Source: CAZWEZ01 sp964632795 (GTDB taxonomy: Bacteria; Pseudomonadota; Alphaproteobacteria; Rhodospirillales; 2-02-FULL-58-16). Taken from it: 49,484 nucleotides of DNA. Positions 16,754 to 25,510 of the stretch are shown here, in pieces (the stretch's first letter is position 1; the number at the start of each line of letters is the position of its first letter). The DNA lies in the NCBI GenBank assembly GCA_964632795.1, contig CAZWEZ010000014.1, forward strand, positions 1-49,484, read 5' to 3'. The notes under the pieces were generated by a model. That model searched no databases, was not told where the DNA came from, and worked only from the letters and a program-made list of their open reading frames with translations. A program made the translations under genes and the position numbers.

Positions 16754-18714
16754 TCGCCGAAACCGGCCATTTCGCCCTCGCCCTGGCGCTGCTGGTGGCG
16801 CTGGTCCAGGCCACCGTTCCCCTGGCCGGGGCGCAGCGGGGCAACCGGGCGTGGATGGCGATCGCCCGGCCGGCGGCGGTGGCCCAGCTGATCTGCATCG
16901 CGGTCGCCTTCGCCGCCCTCACCCACGCCTTCGTGACGTCGGACTTCTCGCTCCTCAACGTCGCCCTCAATTCGCACTCGGCCAAGCCGATGCTCTACAA
17001 GGTGTCGGGCGTGTGGGGCAACCACGAGGGCTCGATGCTGCTGTGGGTCCTGATCCTGGCCCTGTTCGGGGTCGCGGTGGCGACCTTCGGGCGCAACCTG
17101 CCCCCGGAGTTGCGGGCCCGGGTGCTGTCGATCCAGGCGATGATCGGCGTCGGCTTCCTGCTGTTCATCCTCTTGACCTCGAACCCGTTCGACCGCCTGC
17201 TCCCGGTGCCGGCCGACGGCCAGGGGCTCAACCCGTTGCTCCAGGACCCGGGGCTGGCCTTCCACCCGCCGTTCCTGTACCTGGGCTACGTCGGTTTCTC
17301 GATGGCCTTCTCGTTCGCCGTCGCCGCCCTCATCGAGGGCCGGGTCGACGCCGCCTGGGGGCGCTGGGTGCGGCCGTGGACGGTGGCCGCGTGGTGTTTC
17401 CTGACGGTCGGCATCGGCCTCGGCTCGTGGTGGGCCTATTACGAGCTGGGCTGGGGCGGCTGGTGGTTCTGGGACCCGGTCGAGAACGCCTCGTTCATGC
17501 CGTGGCTGGCCGGCACCGCGCTGCTCCATTCCTCGATCGTCGTCGAGAAGCGCGACACCTTGAAGGCGTGGACGGTGTTCCTGGCCATCCTGACCTTCAC
17601 GCTGAGCCTGCTCGGCACCTTCCTGGTCCGCTCCGGGGTCCTGACCTCGGTCCACGCCTTCGCCACCGACCCCCAACGCGGGATCTTCATCCTGTTCCTG
17701 CTGATCCTGGTGGTCGGCGGCTCGCTGACCCTGTTCGCGATCCGCGGTCCCAACCTGAGGAGCCGCGGCCTGTTCCAGCCGATCTCGCGCGAGGGCGGCC
17801 TGCTGCTCAACAACCTGGTGATGTCGACGGCCGCCGCGGCGGTCCTGCTGGGCACCCTGTACCCGCTGTTCCTGGACGCCGTCGGCGGCCCCAAGGTGTC
17901 GGTGGGAGCGCCGTTCTTCAACGCCGTGTTCATCCCGCTGATGGTGCCGATGGTGGCGGCGATGGCGGTCGGGCCGCTGCTGTCGTGGAAGCGCGGCGAC
18001 CTGGGGCCGGCGATGAAGCGGCTGTGGGTCGCCTTCGCGGCGACCGCGGCCGCCGCGCTGGCCGCCTGGAGCCTGTACGCCGACGGCCCGCTGCTGGGCC
18101 CGCTGGGGATGGCGATGGCGGCCTGGGTGTTCGCCGGCACCATCGCCGAGTTGGCCGAGCGAACGCGCCTGTTCCGGGTCCCGTGGTCGGAAAGCCTGGC
18201 CCGCCTGGGCCGCCTGCCGCGGTCCTCGTGGGGAATGATCCTGGCCCACGCCGGGCTGGCGGTGGCCATCGCCGGGATGACCGGGGCCGGGGCGTGGAAG
18301 GTCGAAAGCATCCAGGCGATGACGGTCGGCGAGACGGTCGAGGTCGCCGGCTACGCTTACACCTTCCAGGGCGTCCGGCGCACCCAGGGCGCCAACTTCA
18401 CCGCCCTCCAGGGGACCTTCACGGTGAGTCGCGACGGCGCCGAGGTGGTCACCCTGCGGCCCGAGAAGCGGACCTACCTGGTCCAGGGCCGGCCGACCAC
18501 CGAGGCCGCCATTCACTCGACCTTCCTCGGCGACCTGTACGCGGTGATCGGCGATCCCGACCCCGGCGGGGGCTTCGTCACCCGGCTTTATTTCAACCCG
18601 CTGGTGGCGTGGATGTGGGCCGGCGGCCTGATCATGGTGATGGGCGGCCTGCTCAGCCTGACCGACCGCCGCTACCGGGTCGGCGCCCCGGCCCGAATCC
18701 GTGCCCGGCGATGA
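16750..18714 (+). CDS. ccmF: Cytochrome c haem lyase subunit CcmF
   Basis: A 654-residue polytopic protein that transfers haem from CcmE to apocytochrome c as part of the lyase. It shows VWGNHEGSMLLWVLIL, the haem-binding His in FHPPFLYLGYVGFSMAF, and the WWD domain WWAYYELGWGGWWFWDPVENASFMPWL around residues 215-241. A large periplasmic loop precedes the last helix, as in the family. Start: GTG at 16750 (MIAETGHFALALALL), overlapping the ccmE stop; a frame beginning at 16708 would add non-family residues. The stop overlaps the ATG of ccmG. Confidence 0.96.
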   Translation: MIAETGHFALALALLVALVQATVPLAGAQRGNRAWMAIARPAAVAQLICIAVAFAALTHAFVTSDFSLLNVALNSHSAKPMLYKVSGVWGNHEGSMLLWVLILALFGVAVATFGRNLPPELRARVLSIQAMIGVGFLLFILLTSNPFDRLLPVPADGQGLNPLLQDPGLAFHPPFLYLGYVGFSMAFSFAVAALIEGRVDAAWGRWVRPWTVAAWCFLTVGIGLGSWWAYYELGWGGWWFWDPVENASFMPWLAGTALLHSSIVVEKRDTLKAWTVFLAILTFTLSLLGTFLVRSGVLTSVHAFATDPQRGIFILFLLILVVGGSLTLFAIRGPNLRSRGLFQPISREGGLLLNNLVMSTAAAAVLLGTLYPLFLDAVGGPKVSVGAPFFNAVFIPLMVPMVAAMAVGPLLSWKRGDLGPAMKRLWVAFAATAAAALAAWSLYADGPLLGPLGMAMAAWVFAGTIAELAERTRLFRVPWSESLARLGRLPRSSWGMILAHAGLAVAIAGMTGAGAWKVESIQAMTVGETVEVAGYAYTFQGVRRTQGANFTALQGTFTVSRDGAEVVTLRPEKRTYLVQGRPTTEAAIHSTFLGDLYAVIGDPDPGGGFVTRLYFNPLVAWMWAGGLIMVMGGLLSLTDRRYRVGAPARIRARR

Positions 18715-19250
18715 AGCGGCGCCTGCTATACCTGCTGCCGTTGGCGGTGTTCCTGGTGATGGCGGTCTATTTCGTGATCGGCCTGCAGACGGATCCCCGC
18801 GTCATCCCGTCGGTGCTGATCGACACCCCGGTACCGGAGTTCGACCTGCCCGCCATCGAGGGCCGCGAGGCGGGGTTCTCCAGCGCCGACCTCGAGGGCC
18901 AGGTGTCGCTGGTCAACGTCTTCGGCTCGTGGTGCATCGCGTGCAAGGTCGAACACCCGTTCCTGATGAAGATCAAGGAGGTCTACAAGGTGCCGCTGCA
19001 CGGCATCGACTGGCGCGAGAAGAACCGCCAGGACGGCCCCGACTGGCTGGCCGAACGCGGCGACCCATACACCCTGATCGGCGACGACCCGGACAGCAAG
19101 GGGGCGATCGCCTTCGGGGTCTACGGGGCGCCCGAGACCTTCGTCGTGGATAAGACGGGAACCATTCGCTACAAGTACATCGGGGTGATGAACCAGGAGG
19201 TCTGGGACACCACCATCTGGCCCCTGATCGAGGAGCTGCGCAAACGGTGA
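18711..19250 (+). CDS. ccmG: Periplasmic thiol:disulfide oxidoreductase CcmG (DsbE)
   Basis: A 179-residue thioredoxin-fold protein with an N-terminal membrane anchor (residues 4-25) and active site WCIAC (Cys75, Cys78) in NVFGSWCIACKVEHP. It keeps the haem-binding CxxCH of apocytochrome c, or CcmH, reduced. GVYGAPETFVVDKTGTIRYKYIG, with the cis-proline region, is typical of CcmG. It overlaps ccmF by ATGA and ccmH by GTGA. Confidence 0.95.
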   Translation: MKRRLLYLLPLAVFLVMAVYFVIGLQTDPRVIPSVLIDTPVPEFDLPAIEGREAGFSSADLEGQVSLVNVFGSWCIACKVEHPFLMKIKEVYKVPLHGIDWREKNRQDGPDWLAERGDPYTLIGDDPDSKGAIAFGVYGAPETFVVDKTGTIRYKYIGVMNQEVWDTTIWPLIEELRKR

Positions 19251-19720
19251 GAGCCTTGGTTCTCGGTCTCCTGCTGTCGCTGGCGGCGGTCCCCGCGTGG
19301 GCCGTCGATCCCTCCGAGATGCTCGCCGATCCGGTCCTCGAGGCGCGGGCCCGGGAGATCGGCAAGGGCCTGCGCTGCCTGGTCTGCCAGAACCAGTCGA
19401 TCGACGAATCCGATGCCACCCTGGCCCGCGACCTGCGGCTGCTGGTCCGCGACCGCCTGTCGGCGGGCGACAGCGACCGCCAGGTGATCGACTACGTGGT
19501 TTCGCGCTACGGAGACTTCGTGTTGCTGAAGCCGCCGTTCAAGGGCTCCACCTACGTGCTGTGGATCGGCCCGGCGGTGATCGCCGGGCTCGGCGTGGCG
19601 GCGCTCGCCGTCTACTTCCGCCGCCGCCGCCCCGCCGTCGCCGGGCCGCCGCCCCCGCCGCTGAGCGAGGACGAGAAGCGGCGCCTGGACGCCCTGCTCG
19701 AGGACCGGCCCCGGCGATGA
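19247..19720 (+). CDS. ccmH: Cytochrome c biogenesis protein CcmH (CycL)
   Basis: A 157-residue protein with a signal peptide (residues 1-19), a three-helix periplasmic domain with the redox motif LRCLVCQNQSI (Cys44, Cys47), and one membrane helix near residues 103-122 followed by a short Arg/Pro-rich cytoplasmic tail. It reduces apocytochrome c with CcmG. ARDLRLLVRDRL and VIDYVVSRYGDFVLLKPP are family blocks. The start is GTG at 19247. Confidence 0.95.
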   Translation: MRALVLGLLLSLAAVPAWAVDPSEMLADPVLEARAREIGKGLRCLVCQNQSIDESDATLARDLRLLVRDRLSAGDSDRQVIDYVVSRYGDFVLLKPPFKGSTYVLWIGPAVIAGLGVAALAVYFRRRRPAVAGPPPPPLSEDEKRRLDALLEDRPRR

Positions 19721-20802
19721 CGGCGCTGTGGATTCCCGCCGCCGCGCTCAGCGTGCTGGTCCTCGCCCTGCTGCTGGCGCCGCTGGTCCGCCGCCGCCCC
19801 GCCGCCGCCCCCGGGCGCGCCGACTACGACATCTCGGTCTACCGCGACCAGCTCCGCGAGGTCGAGCGCGACCTCGAGCGCGGGGTCCTGGCCGCCGACC
19901 AGGCCGAGGCCGCGCGGACCGAGATCCAACGCCGCCTGCTGGCCGCCGACGACGACGCCACGCACGAGGCGCCGGCCGAAGAGGGCGGCAACCGGCCGCT
20001 GATGGCCGCCATCGCCGTCCTGGTGCCGGCCGGGGCGGTGGCGCTGTATCTCGCCTTCGGCTCGCCGGGGACCCCTGATAGGCCCTTCGACGAGCACGCG
20101 GCGACGGCCGCCGCCGGCGAGGCGGTGGTCGCCCGCCTGGCCGACCGCCTGGCCAAGGACCCCGACGACCTGGAGGGGTGGATGCTGTTGGGGCGCTCGT
20201 TGATGACCCTGAACCGTTACGACGACGCCGTGGGCGCCTTCCGCCAGGCGCTCCAGGTCGGCGAGCACCTTCCGACGATCGCCGCCGCCTACGGCGTGGC
20301 CCTGGTCGCCGCCGCCGGGGCCACCGTCACCGCCGAGGCCCGCGACGTCTTCCTGGCCGTGTTGCAGGGCGAACCGGACAACCCCCAGGCCCGCTATTAC
20401 CTCGGCCTGGAACGGGCCCAGCAGGGCGACGACGCGGGCGCCCTCAAGGTGTGGCTCGACCTGCGGGCGACCTCGCCGGCCGACGCCCCGTGGCGGCCCA
20501 CCCTCGACCGCCAGATCGGCGCCGCCGCCGAGCGCGCCGGGATCGACCCGGCGACGCTCGAACCGAGCCCGGAGGCGGCCGCCAAGGCGACCGTCGCCGA
20601 GCCGCGGGAGTCGCTGTCGGACGACGAGCGGGCGGAAATGATCCGGACCATGGTCGAACGCCTGGCGGCCCGGCTCGAGGCCAACCCCGACGACCGCGAG
20701 GGCTGGCTGCGCCTGGAACGGTCGTACCTGGTGCTGGGCGAGACCGACAAGGCGCGCCAAGCCGCCGCCCGCGCCGCCGCCCTCGTCAAGACCGCGCCCT
20801 AG
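19717..20802 (+). CDS. ccmI: Cytochrome c biogenesis TPR protein CcmI (CycH)
   Basis: A 361-residue protein with two N-terminal membrane segments (about 5-25 and 93-115) enclosing a cytoplasmic leucine-zipper-like loop (VYRDQLREVERDLERGVL), then a periplasmic TPR domain with repeats around 139-172, 203-236 and 330-360 (LEGWMLLGRSLMTLNRYDDAVGAFRQAL; REGWLRLERSYLVLGETDKARQAAARA). CcmI acts as the chaperone that holds the C-terminus of apocytochrome c. The second TPR unit repeats part of the first. It is the last gene of the ccm operon; the stop TAG falls within a short repeat shared with 49431-49451. Confidence 0.92.
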   Translation: MTALWIPAAALSVLVLALLLAPLVRRRPAAAPGRADYDISVYRDQLREVERDLERGVLAADQAEAARTEIQRRLLAADDDATHEAPAEEGGNRPLMAAIAVLVPAGAVALYLAFGSPGTPDRPFDEHAATAAAGEAVVARLADRLAKDPDDLEGWMLLGRSLMTLNRYDDAVGAFRQALQVGEHLPTIAAAYGVALVAAAGATVTAEARDVFLAVLQGEPDNPQARYYLGLERAQQGDDAGALKVWLDLRATSPADAPWRPTLDRQIGAAAERAGIDPATLEPSPEAAAKATVAEPRESLSDDERAEMIRTMVERLAARLEANPDDREGWLRLERSYLVLGETDKARQAAARAAALVKTAP

Positions 20803-20820
20803 TCCCGACTTTCATAATTC
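20800..20820 (+). repeat. 21-bp repeat, copy 1 (GACTTTCATAATTC)
   Basis: TAGTCCC followed by GACTTTCATAATTC. It matches 49431-49451 at 19 of 21 positions in the same orientation, both copies immediately after a gene end. Too AT-rich for the neighbourhood; probably a piece of a degenerate intergenic repeat. Confidence 0.5.
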
Positions 20821-21148
20821 TATACCCCCCTTTTAGACGGTAAATATCGCCTAAAGGGGAGAAGTTAATTATATCAAAGGTAACCATATATAAAAACAAA
20901 TAGGGTCAAGTACTATCCCCTTTCGTTCCCATAAAAATCAAAATAAACCCGACAGGTATCCTTATGATCGGTTGGTCCTGATCTATCGGATTTGATATCG
21001 TTCCGCATGATGCGAAAGAAGCTCCACAATCTTTCGCAAATCCTTGAGCTTATTACCGTCGGGGGTGTTTTCGTCGATAGCTATCAGATGGAACGGTAAA
21101 AAAATGGATCCTCAAGGGAGGCCACACGTTCATATGGGAGAGCATGGC
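20803..21148. other. AT-rich intergenic region between ccm and the ABC operon
   Basis: No gene is seen in these 346 bases. A hairpin with stem CCCCTTTTAG / CTAAAGGGG (about 20828-20861) follows ccmI but lacks a T run. A REP-like GGGTCAAGTACTATCCCC lies at about 20903-20920. A 9-bp inverted repeat TGCGAAAGA / TCTTTCGCA (21011-21019 and 21030-21038) and a TTACCGT...ACGGTAA pair (near 21053 and 21094) are candidate operator or leader structures for the ABC operon. The AT content suggests promoter activity, but no single promoter stands out. Confidence 0.4.
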
Positions 21149-22510
21149 ATGACGAAATCTACATCCGATCAACCGGCAAAAACCAACGGTATCAGCAGAC
21201 GGGGCTTCATCCGCGGCGGCGCCGCGGCGGTCGCGGCGACCGGGCTTCTCGCCGACCGTCTCGCCCAGGCCAAGGAGGAGCCGGTAAGTCTGGCCGCCAA
21301 CGAGCCGCAAGGCGACACCATCAACATCGGCTTCCTGGCCGCCCTTACGGGACCCGACTCGGGGTGGGGCCTGCCCGGGATCACCGGCAACCAGATCTTC
21401 ATCGACAGGGTCAACGCCGAGGGCGGCCTGCTGGTCGGCGGCAAGAGACACCTGTTGAAGATGTTCGCCTTCGACGACGAGGCGGTGGCCAGCAAGGCGT
21501 TGCAAGGGGCCAAGCAGTTGGTGCTGGAAAACGATGTCAAGTTCATCAGCGCCATCGGCGGCAACCCGGCCGACGCCACCCACCCCTTCCTGACCAAGCA
21601 TAAGGTCATCTATTCGAGCCTTATCGCTACCGATATCATGCCGACGAGGCCTTACTTAATAGCCGGCGGGGACGTCACCCCCCGGATCGACATGCTGCGG
21701 CCGCTGTACGTCAAATACGTCGCCCCCGACTTGAAGAGATGGGCGGTAACGTCCCAGGACGACACGATCGGCATCACCTGTCAGGCGTGGGAGGTGGGCT
21801 CGGCCATCGCCGACGGTTGGGACGTCGTGTACGACGAGAATTTTTCCATGGACGCCACCGACTTCGCGCCGATCGTGACCTCGATCCTGGCCACCAAGCC
21901 CGATGCGGTCAGCCTCAATCTGACCTGGCCCAACTTCGTCACTCTGATCATCGAGCAGCTCAACCACCAGGGCTTCAAGGGCATCATCTCGGGCAACTAC
22001 ATCGACACCGAGTCGGTGCTCCAGAAGGTCCCCGCCGAGTACATGGAAGCAACCTTATGCGCCAACAGCTTCCCGCTGTTCGACGACCCGTGGTGGGGCG
22101 AGCCCTCCTGGCAGCATGAGTTCTACAACGACTGGATGGCCAGATACGGCCCGGGAGGCCCCGAGGACAAGAAGCGCAGGATAACCGGGATCGACTGGGA
22201 CCATGTGATCAACCTCATGGTCTGGGCCGAAGGGGCGCAGATCGCCGGCAGCTTCGACAACGACGATATCCTCGATGCGCTCAGGGCCAAGGAAGCCTTC
22301 GACACCATCCTCGGGCCGGCCAAGATGCGCGGCGCCGACATGTGGGGCATCGACAACATGATCTCGCCCCCGATCCCGATCGCCGAGGTCCGCGGCGGCA
22401 TCAAGCGAATCCAGGCCCAGTGGCGCTATGAGGACTGGTTCGACGCCCGCAAGGAGACCATCGTCAAGGTGGTCCGCGACAAGGGTCAGATGTTCGATCA
22501 GCGTAAGTAG
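21149..22510 (+). CDS. Liv-type ABC transporter substrate-binding protein, Tat-exported
   Basis: The 453-residue protein starts with a twin-arginine signal (SRRGFIRGGAAAVAATGLL, residues 17-35), so it is exported folded. The rest is a type 1 periplasmic binding fold of the Leu/Ile/Val class: DTINIGFLAALTGPDSGWG, AEGGLLVGGKRHLLKM, VKFISAIGGNPADATHPFL and ATKPDAVSLNLTWPNF. The ligand is unknown; such proteins bind branched-chain amino acids, amides, urea or aromatic acids. ATG 21149 is chosen because GGGAG at 21137-21141 is 7 bases upstream; ATG 21134 lies upstream of that site. The downstream hairpin and 271-base gap suggest a separately stabilised, more abundant message than for the permeases. 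Confidence 0.9.
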   Translation: MTKSTSDQPAKTNGISRRGFIRGGAAAVAATGLLADRLAQAKEEPVSLAANEPQGDTINIGFLAALTGPDSGWGLPGITGNQIFIDRVNAEGGLLVGGKRHLLKMFAFDDEAVASKALQGAKQLVLENDVKFISAIGGNPADATHPFLTKHKVIYSSLIATDIMPTRPYLIAGGDVTPRIDMLRPLYVKYVAPDLKRWAVTSQDDTIGITCQAWEVGSAIADGWDVVYDENFSMDATDFAPIVTSILATKPDAVSLNLTWPNFVTLIIEQLNHQGFKGIISGNYIDTESVLQKVPAEYMEATLCANSFPLFDDPWWGEPSWQHEFYNDWMARYGPGGPEDKKRRITGIDWDHVINLMVWAEGAQIAGSFDNDDILDALRAKEAFDTILGPAKMRGADMWGIDNMISPPIPIAEVRGGIKRIQAQWRYEDWFDARKETIVKVVRDKGQMFDQRK

Positions 22511-22527
22511 GCCGCTTGCTTGCCAGC

Positions 22528-22556
22528 GGGGGGCGCGGCGACCTCGCCGCCCCCCC
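22528..22556 (+). terminator. Intercistronic hairpin after the binding-protein gene
   Basis: A very stable stem: GGGGGG then GCGGCG / CGCCGC with loop ACCT, then CCCCCC, with one unpaired C. Only TT follows, so it is probably an mRNA-stabilising or partial terminator hairpin, as often found between binding-protein and permease genes. Confidence 0.55.
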
Positions 22557-22609
22557 CTTGCAGGCGCGTGTTCCGCCTCCGAAACTCGGTTGTGCATCAT
22601 GTTTCCTCC

Positions 22610-22695
22610 TCACCCACCCCCTTCCCACGGACCCGGGAGGAAAAACCTTTCATGGCCTGAATGGCCGTTTCCTTCCCTGGGGAAGGGGGGGGGTG
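22610..22695. repeat. Imperfect long inverted repeat
   Basis: CACCCACCCCCTTCCCA (22610-22626) faces TGGGGAAGGGGGGGGGTGG (about 22676-22695) with a 50-base spacer. It may be a small intergenic repeat element or a second structure in the leader of the permease genes. Confidence 0.35.
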
Positions 22696-22781
22696 GCCTT
22701 TGTCGTCCGGCCGGCAACGGTCGCAGGTGGCGGAAAACATCGGACTAATGACCGCCCCCGGCTAGGAAAAGAAAGACGAAT

Positions 22782-23651
22782 ATGGATTCTGCAACGCTTA
22801 TCCAAACGATAGCCAATTCGGTGGTGGCGGGCTCCATCTACGCCACCGTGGCGGTGGGGCTGGCCCTGGCCTTCGGTGTCATGCAGATGGCCAATTTCGC
22901 CCACGGCGAGTTCTTCATGGTCGGCGCCTATGTGGTGTACGTGCTGTACGCCCTGGGCGGAGTGCCCTATCCGCTCGCGGTGTTGGCGGCCTTTCCGATC
23001 GTCGGCGTCCTCGGCCTGTTGACCGAGCGGCTGATCTTCAGACCGACCCGGGGCAACGTGATGGCCGGCTTCATGGCCACCGCGGGACTCGCCTTAATCC
23101 TACAGGTTGTCGTCGGGCAGACGTGGGGAGTGGCCATGATGAGGTATATCCCCACCCCCTACCAGGGAGCCGCCACGTTTGCCGGCGCGGCGATCGGCTG
23201 GCAGCGGCTGCTGGTGGTCCCGGCCGCCGTGGCGATGGTCGTGGGGCTGTGGTTTTTCCTGCACCGGGTCAAGCTGGGCAAGGGGTTGCGGGCCTGCGCC
23301 CAGGACCCCGAAGCGGCCGCCCTGCAGGGCATAAGCATCAACAGGATGACCGCCTTGGCGATGCTCATCTCCGGCGGTTTCGCCGGGGTGGCCGGGGCGT
23401 TGATGGCCCCGGTTCACGCGGTCACCCCCTTCATGGGGCATGCGGTGATTCTGACCGCCTTTATCGTCGTCATCGTCGGCGGCATGGCGAGCATCGAGGG
23501 TGCGGTTCTAGCCGCCGTTCTGTTGGGCATTATCCACACCTTCGTCACCACCATTTTCGATGCGGTTGTATCGACCATGGTCGGCGTCGCCTTCATGGTC
23601 ATCGTCCTGGTCCTCAAACCGTCGGGCCTGCTGGGCCGTGTCAAAGCGTAA
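22782..23651 (+). CDS. Branched-chain-type ABC permease (LivH family)
   Basis: A 289-residue, eight-helix permease. VVAGSIYATVAVGLALAFGVMQMANFAHGEFFMVGAY is the LivH signature; NRMTALAMLISGGFAGVAGALMAP contains the EAA-like loop that meets the ATPases. It pairs with the LivM-type protein that follows. AGGAAAAG lies upstream of ATG 22782. Its last 14 bases overlap the GTG assigned to livM. Confidence 0.93.
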   Translation: MDSATLIQTIANSVVAGSIYATVAVGLALAFGVMQMANFAHGEFFMVGAYVVYVLYALGGVPYPLAVLAAFPIVGVLGLLTERLIFRPTRGNVMAGFMATAGLALILQVVVGQTWGVAMMRYIPTPYQGAATFAGAAIGWQRLLVVPAAVAMVVGLWFFLHRVKLGKGLRACAQDPEAAALQGISINRMTALAMLISGGFAGVAGALMAPVHAVTPFMGHAVILTAFIVVIVGGMASIEGAVLAAVLLGIIHTFVTTIFDAVVSTMVGVAFMVIVLVLKPSGLLGRVKA

Positions 23652-24714
23652 CAACCAGACGCCAACGGAAGGCCCGGTCTCCGCGGCGGTGATCGCGAGT
23701 CCGGCCGAGGAGGGCGCCGCCGCGCTTAAGGCAAAGCGCAATTATGCCGTACCGTGGATGCTGGGCCTGACGGCTTTGTTGGCGATCATGTTCACCTTGC
23801 CGTTCATTCTCAGACCATATCATGTCGATCTCGCGATCCTGTTCCTCATCAATCTGATCCTCGTCGTAAGCTACCGCCTGATAACGACTACGGGGGACTG
23901 GTCGCTGGCTCACGTCGTGTTGATGGGGGCCGGCGCCTACGCCACGGCCCTGATGGCAAAGCTGCTCGGCTGGCCTTTTTGGGCGACCGTGCCACTCGCC
24001 GCGGTCGCCGCGGGGGCCGTTGGCTTCGCTTTCGTTTATCCCCTGCTGAGGACCAAGGGCTTCGGCTTTTTTATCGCCACCTTCGCCATCGGGGAATTCC
24101 TGAGGCTGGTGTGGATCAAGTTTCATAACCCCTTCGGGGGCCCCCGTGGCATGATCAACATCCCGTCCGCGTCGCTCGGCCCCCTCGATATCAGTGATTA
24201 CATTCCTTATTACTTCTTTATCCTGGCGGTAGCCGCGATCAGCCTGTGGGTCATGTATCGGCTGGACAGCTCCCGGACAGGCAAAGTCATGAAGGCGATC
24301 TATGCCGACGACGAGTTGTCGGAATGCGTGGGTATAAACGTTGCCAGGCACAGGGCCCTTGCTTTCGTGATTGGTTCGTTCTTCGCCGGTCTTGCCGGTG
24401 CGCTGTTGGCCCATCATCTTCAGGCCATCGATCCAAAGAACTTCGACATCAACACGATGGTGTATCTGATCATTTGGGTGGTCGTCGGCGGCACGGCGAC
24501 TTTCTGGGGGCCCATCGCCGGTCTGCTCGTCATGACGGTGGCCTTCGAGGCGTCGCGTCCTCTGTTGGAGTGGAGGCCCGTTCTTTTCGGCGTCATCCTG
24601 ATATTCTTCCTGATTTTCATGCCGGGCGGCCTCGAGAGTTTGTTCCCGAAGGTTTCGCTGCTGGTCCGAAAACTGGCCGGCAGGCAACGAAGCGGCATGG
24701 ATTCGTCCAAATAA
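23638..24714 (+). CDS. Branched-chain-type ABC permease (LivM family)
   Basis: A 358-residue permease with an N-terminal cytoplasmic tail, then hydrophobic helices with LINLILVVSYRLITTTGDWSLAHVVLMGAGAY and GFGFFIATFAIGEFLRLVWI, and the ATPase-coupling loop DDELSECVGINVARHRALAFVIGSFFAGLAGALLAHH. Start: GTG 23638 (MSKRNNQTPTEG), overlapping livH; a GTG near 23690 (MIASPAEEG) is an alternative. Codon use is slightly less GC-rich than in the neighbouring genes. It forms the channel with the LivH homologue. Confidence 0.9.
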   Translation: MSKRNNQTPTEGPVSAAVIASPAEEGAAALKAKRNYAVPWMLGLTALLAIMFTLPFILRPYHVDLAILFLINLILVVSYRLITTTGDWSLAHVVLMGAGAYATALMAKLLGWPFWATVPLAAVAAGAVGFAFVYPLLRTKGFGFFIATFAIGEFLRLVWIKFHNPFGGPRGMINIPSASLGPLDISDYIPYYFFILAVAAISLWVMYRLDSSRTGKVMKAIYADDELSECVGINVARHRALAFVIGSFFAGLAGALLAHHLQAIDPKNFDINTMVYLIIWVVVGGTATFWGPIAGLLVMTVAFEASRPLLEWRPVLFGVILIFFLIFMPGGLESLFPKVSLLVRKLAGRQRSGMDSSK

Positions 24715-24736
24715 AGTGAAACAGGGGAAAATGAGA

Positions 24737-25510
24737 ATGTCCCTGCTTGAAGTCACCGGATTGTGCAAGTACTTCGGCGGCCTGGCCGCCATAAATAACC
24801 TCGACCTGACCATCGAGGAAGGCGAAATTCACGGAGTCATCGGTCCCAATGGCGCCGGCAAGACCACCTTCTTCAACGTGGTCAGCGGAATCTACCGGCC
24901 GAACGCCGGACAGATCCTCTTCGAAGGGACACGGATATCCGGCCTCAAGCCCAGCAAGATCGCCGAAATGGGCGTGGTCAGGACCTTTCAGCGCGAAGCT
25001 TTTTTCCCCAAGTTCACGGTCATCGAGAACGTTTCGGTGGGCCGCCACCTGCACGCCAAGGAAGGAATCTTCGACGTGCTGTTCGCCAGCCGGCGCGCCA
25101 ACGGCAAGGGGGATCACCGGAAGGCCTGGGAAATCGTCGAGCTTCTGGGGTTGGCGGATGCCGGGGACGACCTGGCCGCCAACCTGCCCCACGGCCATCA
25201 ACGGGCACTGGGAGTCGCCATCGCCCTGGCCGCCGAGCCGAAACTGCTGATGCTGGACGAACCGGTGTCCGGCATGAACCCGATCGAAACCCAGCACATG
25301 ATGGGCCTGATCCGCAAGATCCGCGACGACTGGGGGATCACCATCCTGCTGGTCGAACACGACATGAGAACCGTGATGGGACTGTGCGAGAAGATCACCG
25401 TTCTCGATTTCGGCCAGAAGCTCGCCGAGGGGTCGCCCGGGGAAATACAGGGAAACAAGCTGGTCATCGAAGCCTATCTGGGAGCGGAAGACATTGTTGC
25501 TCAGGGTTAA
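24737..25510 (+). CDS. Branched-chain-type ABC ATPase (LivG family)
   Basis: A 257-residue ATPase. Walker A is GPNGAGKTTFFNVVSG, the family's conserved GVVRTFQREAFFP (Q-loop) follows, the signature is degenerate (LPHGHQRALGVAIAL in place of LSYGQQR), and Walker B is LLMLDEPVSGMNPIE. The D-loop and switch His are in ILLVEHDM. The ATG at 24737 has AGGGG at a distance of about 9-10 bases; ATG 24731 is also possible. It overlaps the LivF start by 17 bases. Confidence 0.92.
   Translation: MSLLEVTGLCKYFGGLAAINNLDLTIEEGEIHGVIGPNGAGKTTFFNVVSGIYRPNAGQILFEGTRISGLKPSKIAEMGVVRTFQREAFFPKFTVIENVSVGRHLHAKEGIFDVLFASRRANGKGDHRKAWEIVELLGLADAGDDLAANLPHGHQRALGVAIALAAEPKLLMLDEPVSGMNPIETQHMMGLIRKIRDDWGITILLVEHDMRTVMGLCEKITVLDFGQKLAEGSPGEIQGNKLVIEAYLGAEDIVAQG

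Noticed and set aside
16663..18516. 617-residue minus-strand frame
   Set aside because: Antisense shadow of ccmF, with the Gln/His/Arg/Gly-rich composition common in high-GC antisense frames.
16851..19250. 799-residue open frame across ccmF and ccmG
   Set aside because: The first 620 residues are the wrong frame of ccmF; only ccmG from 18711 is real.
20880..21148. Riboswitch ahead of the binding-protein gene
   Set aside because: Inverted repeats are present but none forms a known aptamer core; described only as possible operator or leader structures.
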